Assembly: GCF_963169125.1 (NCBI RefSeq)
Contig: NC_084801.1
Location: forward strand, 116,215,061-116,279,060
Direction: 5' to 3'
DNA: 64,000 bases
Source: Humulus lupulus
Taxonomy: Eukaryota; Streptophyta; Magnoliopsida; Rosales; Cannabaceae
The translations under genes and the position numbers were made by a program. The notes beneath the pieces were generated by a model that saw only the letters and a program-made list of their open reading frames with translations, made no database searches and had not been told where the DNA came from. Positions 11,186 through 21,502 of the stretch are shown here, in pieces. Position 1 is the first letter of the stretch; the number at the start of each line of letters is the position of its first letter.

Positions 11186-11871
11186 TTCAGGATTCAGAAG
11201 AGGACTATTGTATTGTTAATTACCATTGTACCCCTACTTGTGCTAATGTATTTTTGTTCAAATTTCAATTTCCCAATGTAGTTAGTTTCCTCATAAACTA
11301 AGTTTTTGTTAATTAAATTTTTTCATACAAATTAGGAAAAGTTTAATTCTCATATTTTTGCACAATAATGACTAAAAATCCATATTTATGAAGAAAAAAA
11401 ACCCTGAATTATATGAGTTATATTATGATATGACTACTTATGCATGTTTAAGTGTATTAAATATGCTTGTGGGCCTGTTTTTGTTAAAAATGAGCATTTT
11501 TGTAATTTTGACTCACTGAGGATGTATCTGTAATTGTATATGTTTTATGAGTGGGACCACATAATTATGTAGATATATTTGAGATATTCGACACGAGGCG
11601 ATCCTTTTGAGCCAAGTAGCGGAAAAGTCACAACGGGGATTAATACCCCGCTCGGGGGTGAGCATAGGGGTATTCTGGTAATTTGGTAAACTACCAGGGT
11701 TTATTGGGTAATGATAATTTATTTGGTGAGTATTGGGGTTGAATGGATTTAGTTGAGAATTGATGGTGAAATTTGAGGTGTAGTGGGAAATGGGTGTCAA
11801 ATGACCTTTTTGCCCTTGTGCAGCTAAGACTTAATTGAGTCTCAATTTTCTGCACAATTCACGTTCTCAGT

Positions 11872-11903
11872 ACACACACACACTCTCTCTCTCTCTCTCT
11901 CTA
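11872..11903. repeat. (CA)n(CT)n microsatellite
   Basis: Compound dinucleotide run in the TE3 LTR, in the likely transcribed leader part. Confidence 0.9.
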
Positions 11904-12358
11904 TCTTGTGGTTACCTTCTTAGAAGGGTTTGGGAGCTAGGAGCAAATTGGAGCCTTGTACTTGAGGATTAGAATGTTGGAGGAGAAATTATAGGACTAG
12001 GAAGTGAAGGGGTGTATCTAGGATTTTGAATTCATCCAGTTGAGGTAAGGATTTTTCCCAAGTTGTTTGTGTTCTTTTCTTTTTGGGTGTGTTCTTGAGC
12101 TTTGAAGCTCATGTGATGATTTTTGAGTTATGGGGTGTTATTAGGTTGTTTTAGGATTGTATTTGAGGTATAATATCTGTATAAATGGTTGTGTGTTTGG
12201 GATTTGAACAAGTTTGGATCTGTTAGGATGAGACTGGGTTCAGAAAAAACGTAGGGAAAAACCCATAAATTTTGGGTCGCAGGGTCGTGCCGCAGTGCTG
12301 TTAGTGGGGGTGCCGCGACCTGCATGAACTCAGCAAGGAAAGAGGTATTGGGGGAGAG

Positions 12359-14933
12359 TGAGATAACACCACCTCAAAAATTAGAATCTACACAAAAAAT
12401 GGATTGACATAGACTAAATAAAGATTGAGAAAGAACTTACAAACCCAAGTAGATTAATGGTTTTCTTCAACTTTGATGAAGCTTCAAAAACCCTAAGCAA
12501 AACCACCACCTTGAGCAAACCCTTTGATTCTTGAGGCATTTTCTAAGAGGAAATGAGTATTGAGATTTAACAAACCTTAAACTCTCAAAGTCAAGAACTT
12601 TGTTTGAGAGTTCTTGGAGAAAACTAGAGATTTTTGGAGCTACAAAGAAAGAGGGTAGAGAAAGATTGGAGAGAGTGATCAAGTCTTCCAAAATACTATT
12701 TTGACCCCTATATAGAGTAGGCACCGTCATTAGGTCTAACCAATAAGATTAGACTTGTAAAACACGTCATTAAGAACATTTCACGTAACTTGTACGTACT
12801 ACAGTAGGTGATGCGTCGCCTGCATGCAGGCCATACGTCGCCTACATGCAGGCTGATAACTCTACAAAATAGAGTTATTTTACCACATTTTGAAAGCCAA
12901 TTGTTTCTTAGTTCTTTAGTTTTTAATTAATTTATTAAGTTTTTAAAGTAATTTTGCATTTATTAGCCTTATCATGATTTTATAGATTTTTGTGTGTTTT
13001 TATAGATATTTTATTATAATATGTTGTAGTTTAATTATTTGAAATTAGTGTTGTTAGATTAAAAGTTAAAAATGTGATTTTATTGAATTTAATTGTCAAA
13101 GTAAATTAAATTTTAATTAATATCTTCATGGACTTAATGTGATTTATTTTATAATTGAAAATATTTGATTATTCTTTAATGTGTATTTATTTTGTAGGAT
13201 GTACTTTGCATTTTTTGTTATGCTTGAAAATAAAGAAGAGAAAAGAAAAGAAAAGTGATATTTTTGAAAGAAAAGAAAAAGAAAGCCAACCAGGCCCAAG
13301 CTTCCAGCTGGCCCAACCCGCCTACTCTTTTCCCTCCTGGGCCCGCCTGCCACAAAGGCCGAAGCCACAACTGCTCCATTCAGCCCAACCGCTTGCCAAA
13401 GCTCGTTTCTTTCTTCCAGCCACACCGTGGGCCTGCCAGAAGCTTAGGCCTGAAGCCTTCACCTGCCAGTAGCCACCAACCCCACCTGCCATTTTCATCT
13501 AGAGTCCATATTGTCTCCTTGTCCCCTTGTCCCTCAAATGTTAATTTTTTTTACACATTTCACTACAGAATTCATCATGACACCCTAGAATTTACCCCTT
13601 GTCATATTACTATTAATTTAATTAATCTAATCAATTTAAACTGATTATTTTAATAATCTCATTTTGGCTATAAATATGTAATTTCAAGACCATTTTTGTG
13701 GTGCTTATCTTTTGCTTACTATATTCTTTTCTACCATTTCTCTACCATTCTCTCCTCCATTTTAGTGTTTTTCAAGAGCATTTTTCAAGTATGTATTCTC
13801 TTTGTTTTGTAATTTCTATTCTAGTTATGAGTTTCTAATCTTTTTAAGATTATTACGGTGATGATGAAACAATATGTAACTAGATAATATTTATTTTGTA
13901 TGTTGATTTCCCATTTGTGCAACACAGTTTATGGATTTTTCTTTTTCAAATATCTTCTTTCATCTTAAATATCATGTATTTTTTATTGTTAGCACATATT
14001 TACATTTTGTTCTTTATTAGTGCAAAACCATTATATTCTTTGATCAATGTGTGCCATTAAATTGTGCACATCAAATGCTTAGAACAAAAATATTATGTTT
14101 TGCCTTATAAATAATATTCATTGATTTATTTGATGTTTCTTTAGATTTATTCACACTAAATACTTTGAAATTATATCTTAAAAAGTGAAGATAAATCCTA
14201 TATTTCTATAATAACTTGTGCTTAAATAGAATATCTAATTTAAATAAGTGATGGTTTGATTAATTTGTACTATTAATAAAACTTGGGAATCAATGTACTT
14301 ATAAATATTATTGAATTTATATTTTGTAGATTCTATTATCTTAATAATCTTTCTTCTACCATCTTGTTTACAATTATTAATTTAGTTATATATCTTGTCT
14401 TTAATTTCTTTATTATTGCCTTTATTTGATTTTCTTGTCACAATATATCATCATCAATCTTTGGAGCTAGGTTAGAGTTTATTAATGTTGGTTTAAAATA
14501 ATTATTTTTTTATTTTAGACAACTCCTTTGGGTTCGACATCCTTGCTTACACGAACTTTGTACTATATATATGATTCGTGCACTTGCGATTTACATATTT
14601 AAAACATACCCATTTTGGGTCCATCACAGGCGATGCATCACCTGTTAGGGTTTCTTGAAACCCTAAGCATCAGGCGATGCTACACCACTTGGGTGGTGAC
14701 GCATCACCACCCTCGTTGTTTTTGAACACTTCCAAAGGACCAAAAATTGCTCCAAATGCTAACAAAGTTTTTGGGAACCCTTAGATACCTCCATGCATCA
14801 CTTTAGACCCAAAAACGCATTTTTAAAGTGCCTATAATTGAAGCTCAAATTTCACATCTTCACTATGTGAAATTTACTAAGTATACCTTCCTTGTATTTT
14901 AATACTTATCTTTGTATTTAACCAATCATAACA
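12359..14933 (-). repeat. Copia 3' LTR, split by a solo LTR
   Basis: It starts on the minus strand at 14933 with TGTTATGATTGG, directly after the purine tract, and ends near 12359 (left edge uncertain). About 800 bases without the nested insert. A TATATAG box lies at about 12710-12716. Around the nested insert the LTR carries several copies of a CGATGCATC-like palindromic motif (12810-12853 and 14627-14710). Confidence 0.65.
12854..14626 (+). mobile_element. Solo LTR, family uncertain, TSD CAGGC
   Basis: A 1,773-base insert beginning TGATAACTC and ending GGGTCCATCA, flanked by CAGGC at 12849-12853 and 14627-14631. TG...CA ends and a perfect 5-base duplication define an LTR insertion. There is no internal coding region, so it is a solo LTR left by recombination. 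A TATA-like CTATAAATATG lies at about 13669. Near the 3' end TTTGGGTTCGACATCC resembles Athila-type gypsy LTR ends, but I cannot prove the family. A GC-richer block at 13280-13500 breaks the AT-rich background. Confidence 0.8.
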
Positions 14934-15543
14934 ATCTCCCACTTGGTTAAATACAATCCTCATTCTCTAGCTTAAAACATTTTTGGTGCATAAAATAAAG
15001 TGCCTTTCGGTTTGAACTTTACCTTAGTGAAAATACCACAAAGTATTATCGAAATCATTAGTTGCTTAAAGCTTGAACCAAGTATTCCATATGATAAAAT
15101 TGGTGATACCTCACATACTTCCACCACATCTTTTGTTTTCCCACTTTCTTGCTTAGCACTATCATGGCCATGTGCTCATCTCTTCATGAACTTTCCAAGG
15201 AGGTACTCTAACTCCTATGAGAGGCGGCACCACCTCCAAGTCCACATAGGTGAAGTTATTATAGCATCTTTGCTACCTTTATAGATGCTTGTTGCACTCA
15301 ACTGGACTTCATTGAAAGCCCTAGGCTTAACCCTAACTCGGAAGCAACCAACACTAACCATCTTGGATGGAACTCACCATAAATTTTAGTTTTGAAGTTA
15401 TTCACTTATCAATGACTTGTTCTTACCCATTGAACTATTTCCCTTGATTTGTACAAGTTGAGAGTTGGGTTGCCATCATTGGTGAATCTATTATTCTAGA
15501 AGTTTTAATCCCATCCCTTTTGAAGTAGAACTTACCAACCTTC
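14934..15543 (-). other. Copia 3' untranslated stretch
   Basis: About 600 bases between the RNase H end and the 3' LTR. I see no conserved coding motif. The purine tract sits at its LTR end. Confidence 0.5.
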
Positions 15544-15768
15544 TCATGAGAGTTTTGTAAATGGATCCGCTAAGTTCTCACTTGCCTTAACATATGAGAT
15601 CGATATGATTCCACCTTGAATTAATTGTCTCACATATTCATGTCTTAGACTAATGTGTCTAGACTTTCCATTATACACACTATTATATGCTCTAGTAAGT
15701 GCGAATCGGCTATCACAATGTATTGAAATTGTTGATACTATATCCATAGTTAAAGGAATATCCATCAT
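15544..15768 (-). pseudogene. pol (RH): Copia RNase H C-terminal part
   Basis: The frame holds CDSRFALTRAYNSVYNGKSRHI and YVKASENLADPFTKL. These match the last third of copia RNase H, where relatives read CDNQAAI..N.V.HxRTKHI and ENLADPLTK. The domain degrades RNA in RNA/DNA hybrids. Only the C-terminal part is open; the region up to 16326 toward RT is full of stops. It belongs to the same minus-strand copia fragment as the RT upstream. Confidence 0.8.
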
Positions 15769-16325
15769 GAGATTCCTAAGCCACTCGACCTATTTTTCGG
15801 TTGCCACTAAAGCTATAAACCCTGATTCCATGGTTGAGTGTGATATACAAGTTTGCTTCTTGGAGCCCCATGAGATTGCACCTCCGCCAAGAGTAAACAC
15901 CCAACCAGTGGTGGAGAGATTATCTCCAACTCCTAATATCCAATTAGCATCGGAATATCCTTTAAGTATCTTTAGAAAGTTTGTAAACCAAGAATTCTCT
16001 CAATAGCTTTCTAATGCTTGATACATGGATTGCTTATAAACCTACTATGTTTACTAACCGCATATGCAATATTCGCTCTTGTGCAATAAGCGGCGTACAT
16101 TAGGCTTCCTATTGCACTTGCATATTCCAATTGAGCCACCGCTCTTCATTCATTCTTTTCAAACTTCATGTTTGAATCAAATTGTGTATGTGCCTCTTCA
16201 GTTTTGAGATGACTGAATTTGTCGAGCAATTTCTCAACATAGTGGGTTTGACTCAACACAAAACCCCCACTATTCCTTCTAAATTTGATACCTAGAATGG
16301 TATCCACCTTTCTAAGGTATTTCAT

Positions 16326-16738
16326 TTAAAAGTTAGAAAATAGAAACCTCTTCATTTTTATTACTTCTTTCATGTCATTACTCAAAATCAGCATATCATC
16401 AACATATAGACACACAAGTATTACATAGTCACCACAAGTCTTATAGTATAAGCACTCGTCCCAATTATTGTGTCTAAATCCATTAGAAACAATGATTTTA
16501 TCAAACTTCTCATGCCATTGTTTTGGAGCTTGTTTCAAACTATATAATGATTTGACAAGTCTAGACACTTTATGTTCATTTCCTTGAAGAACGAAACCCT
16601 TCGGTTGATCCATATGGACCTCCTCCTTGAGATCCCCATTTAGGAATGTTGTTTTAACATCCATTTGGTGAACATAAAGGTTATATATAGATGATAAGGA
16701 AAACAACAATCTTATAGAAGTAATTCTTGCTACCAGTG
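16326..16738 (-). pseudogene. pol (RT): Copia reverse transcriptase fragment
   Basis: Classic Ty1/copia RT order: VARITSI, then LYVHQMDVKTTFLNGDLKEE, QPKGFV, KSLYSLKQAPKQWHEKFD, DECLYYK and the catalytic LYVDDMLIL at about 16390-16420. The YVDD box is intact. The frame begins inside RT because the element is broken near 16738, and it ends soon after the palm at 16326. It could not make a working enzyme. Confidence 0.9.
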
Positions 16739-17286
16739 CATATGTGTCAGGGTGCGATATCCATCTACTTGGCGTGAGTCGTATACTGATTGAAAAATCT
16801 ATGTGAACCTATTGTGGTTTTAAAGTATGCAGTACATGTTAATGTCTATCTGGATATCTGTTTTATTTGTTTGGGTTTTCTTGGTGAGCCTTGGCTCATG
16901 GGTGCTTCGTGGTGCAAGTAAGGGCAAAGGAAAGCTGGACCAGCCATGAGTTGGAGAGCTTCGGGGGCGACGTGTACATATGCGGCTTGCTCGATCGCCA
17001 CGGTCTAGAATTCTTTTGGGGATCTAGGGTTTTGGTTGATTTTGCCGCCTAGGTCGGCCATTTTGTACCTTGTTTACGGTTGTAACTAATAATTTTTTTA
17101 CTAAGATCTTATGTATATACTGAAACTTTTTAATGAACAGTATTACTCTTTTGGCCAAAAATTTTAATACCTAATCCTTTAATTAACTTTAATTACACGT
17201 TTAAGTCCAAACTACCTGCTTAATGAGTCAAGCACTATTTTTAAACACACGGTGTAACAGTCCTGGATTAGTAGGGCATTACAACT

Positions 17287-17298
17287 TGGTATTAGAGC
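17287..17298 (+). other. TE3 primer-binding site (tRNA-iMet type)
   Basis: TGGTATTAGAGC, three bases after the LTR end, matches the plant initiator tRNA-Met primer site TGGTATCAGAGC except for one C to T change. Confidence 0.85.
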
Positions 17299-17665
17299 TG
17301 CCAAGGTTTATTGGTTTCTGAAGACATTTGCTGGGCATGTACACTCACCGCTAAAGATAAGCTCGACTCAGGGTTTGGTAACTAACGATGTGATTATATG
17401 CTTATTTTTCTAAATGAAGTATATATGCCTTATCTACATGCTTGATTAGGGAGCATGAGCTATACTAATAGGGCCTAGCCCTTGACTACTAGGTGAATAT
17501 GAGAATGTATGCTTATTAATGTTGTTGATGTATGTGAAATGTTAGTTAGCATTGTGGTTGTGAGTGTTGCTTATTGGTTCAGTTGTGGACTGTGAGGCGG
17601 TTTCTGGAACATGTTATCATTGTCTGATGAGCTGAGACATTGATTACAGATATATTTTGAGAGTT
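17299..17665 (+). other. TE3 untranslated leader
   Basis: About 370 bases between primer site and gag ATG. I see no coding or repeat signal. Confidence 0.5.
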
Positions 17666-18770
17666 ATGCCTTCAAGGCGATCAAATAGACTAGTCAGCGC
17701 TGAAATCTGGGCTAGAGATGATAACTATGGTCAGAACCCTTTGCCAGCTCCTCAAAACTAGCAGCAAATGTTTACTGAAATGCAAGCCAAACTGCAGAGA
17801 TAGGAGGATGAGATCAGACTTTTGAGATAGCAGGTCCCATCAAGGAACGCTGCACTGGTTGTGCCACCTGTGGTGGTACAAGTATTGGGACAGCCAGAAG
17901 TTCAAAGCAGATGGGAGCCTCTTTATGAGCGGTTTAGGAAGCAACACCCTCCTACTTTTGAGGGAGGGTCAGACCCACTTCGAGTTGAGCATTGGATGAG
18001 TATGACCACCTCCATTTTGAACTTTATGAGGGTGGTAGGTTATGAGAGAGTGGCCTGTGCCACATACATGTTTTGGGAGGATGCCCATATCTTGTGGGAG
18101 GTTGTATCTTAGACCCGAAACGTCGCTGTATTGAGTTAGGATGAGTTCCGGGATTTGTTCAACGAGAAATATTACCACGACGTAGTTCGAACTGTGAAGG
18201 AAGATGAGCTCACCAGATTGGTTCAGGACAACATGACTAGGACTGAGTATGCCCTAAAGTTTGACAGGTTGGCCAAGTTTGCTTCAGACTTGGTGCCAAC
18301 TGATGCTGCCAGGAGAGACATGTTTTTTTGGGGATTAAATCTCATGATAGCACGAGATGTTATGATCTCCTCAGTGCCTAGAGTAACTACATATGCTCAG
18401 ATAGTTGAGAAGGCCCTTACTGCTGAGGGCGCAGAGGATATGATTTTTCGCGACAGCGTTGCGAGACATGATGCTAGAAGAATGATGCCTCCATTTATTG
18501 GATCTGATAGGGAAGAAGGCCCTAGTGACCAGAAGAGGAATACCATTGACACTTCTACTACTCCTGGTCCTGACAAGAGGGGTTGCCGCCAAGGCAGCAA
18601 CAAGGCCTGGGGAAGTTATCTAGTATGCACTATGTCAGGAGATGCCATTTTGGAGAATTTTGGGCTAAGGCATGCTTCCTTTGCGGGGTAGTGGGACATT
18701 TCCAGATAGATTGCCTGCAACTGAAGAAAGAGGAACAGAGGAAAGGCGATAGTTTGACTTTAGCCCGAGT
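17666..18770 (+). pseudogene. gag: TE3 gag (Tekay type)
   Basis: The ATG at 17666 opens MPSRRSNRL, the usual Tekay gag start. The core follows: WEPLYERFRKQHPPTFEGGS (about 17920), DPLRVEHW, ERVACATYMF, LVQDNMTRTEYALKFDRLAK and VPTDAARRDMF. A zinc knuckle CFLCGVVGHFQIDC (about 18671-18712) has full C-x2-C-x4-H-x4-C spacing but lies in another frame. In-frame TAG stops at about 17759, 17801, 17829 and 18111 stand where relatives have glutamine, and another near 18135 stands where they have tryptophan. This pattern points to C-to-T decay. Confidence 0.88.
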
Positions 18771-19413
18771 GTTCACACTGACCCAGTCAGAGGCTGAGGC
18801 CAATCCCTCGATAGTGACATGTCAGATTTCTAGCGATGGCTCTACTTATAATATATTGATTGATTCTTGTGCTACACATTCGTTTGTTTCTAGTAGAGTG
18901 ATTAATAGACTATGCAGGCCATATGATTTCTGTTCTGTGGGGTTTGGGACCTTATTGCCTATTGGGGAGTTAGTAGTTTCTAGGAGATGGGTTAGATCCT
19001 TGACAGTATAAGTGGATAGTAGAGAGATGTCAGTAGACCTGATTAAGCTACCTATGGAGGATCTTGATATGATTTTGGGCATGGATTGGTTAGCCAAGTA
19101 TGGGGCAACCATAGATTGTAAAAGGAGGATGGTGACCTTTGAGCCCGAGGGAGAGGACCCGTTTGTGTTTGTGGGTGTTGTGAACGAGCCTCACATTCCT
19201 ATGACCTCATCACTGAAGGCTAGAGACTTATTTCATGGAGGTTGCCTAGGATTCCTAGTGAGCGTAGTGGATACCACCAAGGATGTGCCAGTTAGGTCAG
19301 CAGAGACCAAATTGGTCTGTGAGCTTTTAGACGTGTTCCCAGAGGACCTATCGGGGTTACCGCTGCAGTGGGCAATTGAGTTTGTCATTGAGTTGGCACC
19401 GAGGAGTATCTAG
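18771..19413 (+). pseudogene. pol (PR): TE3 protease and PR-RT linker
   Basis: The protease shows [18 protein letters not shown] at about 18850-18900 and LDMILGMDWLAKYGATIDC at about 19065-19115. The active site reads DSCATH where relatives here read DSGATH, so the key glycosine position next to the catalytic Asp is cysteine. A stop at 19009 (TAA) splits the domain. The linker ARDLFHGGCLGFLVSVVD and [13 protein letters not shown] leads into RT. The enzyme would be inactive. Confidence 0.82.
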
Positions 19414-20156
19414 AGCACCATACAGAATGGCTACGATAGAGTTGAAGGAGTTGAAGGTACAATTACAAGAGTGAGTGGAATTGGGATTCATTAGACCTAG
19501 CTTCTCACCATGGGGTGCGCCAATTCTATTTGTTAAGAAGAAAGACAGGACATTGAGAATGTGTATCGATTACAGGGAGTTGAACAAGCTGACTATCAAG
19601 AACAAGTACCCGTTCCTAAGGATTGATGACCTGTTTGGCCAGTTGCAGGGTAGGACAGTATTTTCAAAAATTGATCTTTGATTTGGTTATCACCAACTGA
19701 TGATCAAAGATGATGATATTATGAAGATGGCTTTCCGCACAAAATATGGACATTATGAGTTTTTGGTCATGTCGTTTGGACTAACCAACGCCCTAGCAAC
19801 ATTCATGGACCTGATGAACAGGGTGTTCAAAGACTACTTGGACAAGTTTGTGATTGTCTTCATCGACGACATCCTGGTCTACTCTTAGACAGAGGCAGAA
19901 CACGAGCAGCATCTCCGGTTGGTACTTCAGAGGTTGAGAGAGCACACGCTGTATGCCAACTTCAAGAAGTGCGAGTTCTGGTTACCTCAGATGACCTTCC
20001 TTGGTCACATTGTTAGCAAAGATGGAATTGAGGTTGATCCGGCCAAGATTGAGGCAGTGAGAGATTGGCCAAGATCCTGGAGTGCCCTAGAGATCAGAAG
20101 TTTCCTTGGATTGGCAGGATATTACCGTCACTTTGTAGAAGGGTTCTCAAGGATTG
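19414..20156 (+). pseudogene. pol (RT): TE3 reverse transcriptase
   Basis: One frame carries the RT from [20 protein letters not shown] (about 19484) through [23 protein letters not shown], the catalytic [10 protein letters not shown] (about 19855-19888) and [16 protein letters not shown] to [16 protein letters not shown]. The catalytic FIDD is intact. A TGA at about 19679 replaces Arg and a TAG at about 19886 replaces Gln. The frame is cut at 20156 by the TE4 block, so RNase H is missing. Confidence 0.88.
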
Positions 20157-21502
20157 TGTAGCACACCAATTTTTTTAGTTTAATTATTTTGTGCTTTAAT
20201 TTATTATTAATTGTTAAGTGTAAGAAATTTATTTTAATTGTTTGGTAGAAATTATGCGAATTCATTTTTGTTAATTGTTTATTTAATTATTTTAATGTAT
20301 AAGTAAATGCGTTTTGGTTGTATGCACCAAGGTGCATGGTAAGTAGTGATGCACTTGAGCAATTGTGTGTGTGCATGTGCATGGTTGCATGGTGAGCATG
20401 CAATAGTTTTCCTATGCATTATTTCTTTTTATCTATTTTATTTATTTAAGTAATTAAAAAGAAAAGAAAAGGAAATTAATGGAGGGGCGTGTAGTGTAAA
20501 AGGGGAAGGTTGGTAGTGCAAACTTTCCTTTTTCTCAATGGTCATCTTTTCTCCAATTTAAAATTTATAGAAAAACCAATATAATTAAAGGAAATGGACT
20601 TTGTTACATTAGGAAAATGGTTTTATTATCTTATGATTATTTGGGAAAGTAAATGAGAAGTTATGGAGTGTGAAAGCCTCCTTTGGACCGAGCATAGGAA
20701 GAAAGAGAGAGAGTGGTCGGTCAAGATAAGTGTGAGTGAATAGGGGAGTTTCCATTATGTCACAAATCCAATCAAGCCATAATTGTTAATCTCATGAATT
20801 TTGGGAGAGGGAATTGGGGAAAGATTGAAGCCAATTTTTGGCAAGTGAATTAAAAGGGGTTTGGCTAGGTTAAGAAGAGAAACAAGTGAGCTTTTAGAGA
20901 CTCATTTGTTGTGGAGGTTGTCGAGTTCTAGAGAGAGGAGGAGAAGAGAAAAACGTGAAGGAGGAAAGAAGGAGAGAAAGAAAGAAGAAGAAATAAGGAG
21001 ATGGGAAGGGATTCGAAATCCCTAGGTGTAGGTACTCAAGTTATGGTGTTTCTTTTCTTTTTATTCTCTTCTTCTTCTTGAATCTAAAAGAAATTGTGTT
21101 TTTCATTCTTTTGTTGATTGGAGTTCGAAAATCCCCATAGGTGTCAAGGTTCTTACTTTGCTAGGGCATTATTGATTCAACAATCAAGAGAGGTAAAAGA
21201 TTCTCCCTTAATTGTTTGATGTGGTAATGGTCATAGATTATGATTTCTCACCCTTTCTTTGTTTGTTGTTGTGATGAATCTTGGTTTATGATTTTTGGCG
21301 GTTTATTGTAGTTTGATGGGTTGTCTTGATGGGGTTCAGCCAAGCATGTATAGGGGACTTTGTTTATGTTTTATGATTTTATGATTGCTATGTTGAATAC
21401 TTGTTTTAGGGTTCTCAATATTTCTCTTGAACCTTAATAATCGCACTTATGGATTTGAGAGATGGTTATTTTAAAGGAAGCACGATGAGTTTAAATGATG
21501 AA
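20157..21502 (+). mobile_element. TE4, LTR-like block, family unknown
   Basis: It begins TGTAGCACACCAATTTTTTTA exactly where TE3 RT is broken, and runs to the TE5 LTR. There is no coding signal. Features are an AT-rich start, a purine-rich stretch at about 20930-21000 (GAGAAAGAAAGAAGAAG) and GAGGTAAAAG near 21190. Size, TG start and noncoding content suggest an LTR whose right end was lost. I find no matching target duplication, so the call is tentative. Confidence 0.45.

Larger units (their letters stand above)
9882..11404. mobile_element. Mutator-like element (candidate Pack-MULE)
   Basis: This 1,523-base insertion sits inside the TE3 LTR. Its ends form an imperfect inverted repeat of about 50 bases: GAGAAAATTAC...TATGGGATTTTTA...TGTGCAAAA on the left, and on the right, read inward on the minus strand, GGGTTTTTTTT...TATGGATTTTTAG...TGTGCAAAAA. 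It is flanked by 9-base direct repeats, TGAATCATA (9873-9881) and TGAATTATA (11405-11413), with one transition between them. Nine-base duplications and long terminal inverted repeats are the Mutator superfamily signature. No transposase is present, so it is non-autonomous. The interior holds a motif array and a GC-richer block that looks like a captured gene start. Confidence 0.75.
12359..16738 (-). mobile_element. Ty1/copia fragment (3' LTR plus RNase H and RT), inserted in the TE3 LTR
   Basis: On the minus strand: RT (about 16738-16326), RNase H (15768-15544), an untranslated stretch, the purine-rich CCAAGTGGGAGATTG typical of copia polypurine tracts (about 14932-14946), then the 3' LTR (14933 to about 12359). 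The 5' half (gag, PR, IN, start of RT) is missing; the break is at about 16738. The RT-before-RNase H order at the 3' end is the copia layout. The 3' LTR carries a solo LTR (12854-14626). Confidence 0.8.
9759..17283 (+). repeat. TE3 5' LTR, interrupted by three insertions
   Basis: It starts TGCAACATTCTAAATTTGC (a decayed TGTAACATTCC) and ends GTAGGGCATTACA just before the primer site. LTR sequence is seen at 9759-9881, 11405 to about 12358 and about 16740-17283. The gaps are a Mutator-like element and a copia fragment. Matching the pieces to the TE14 LTR shows that several hundred bases of LTR, equivalent to about 58710-59460, are also lost at the copia junction. A (CA)n(CT)n microsatellite is at 11872-11903. 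The conserved GAGCCTTGGCTCATGGGTGC block is at about 16887. Confidence 0.82.
9759..20156 (+). mobile_element. TE3, Tekay-type Ty3/gypsy element, 3' half missing
   Basis: A plus-strand element with 5' LTR (9759-17283, swollen by insertions), a TGGTATTAGAGC primer site, gag, protease and RT. It breaks off after RT at 20156, inside [16 protein letters not shown], where an unrelated LTR-like block begins. RNase H, integrase and 3' LTR are absent. The LTR is of the same family as the TE14 solo LTR. Many in-frame TAG stops show it is long dead. Confidence 0.85.

Noticed and set aside
13155..13644. Two overlapping plus-strand frames rich in Pro, Ser and Ala
   Set aside because: They fall in the GC-richer part of a solo LTR with perfect target copies, and match no known domain.
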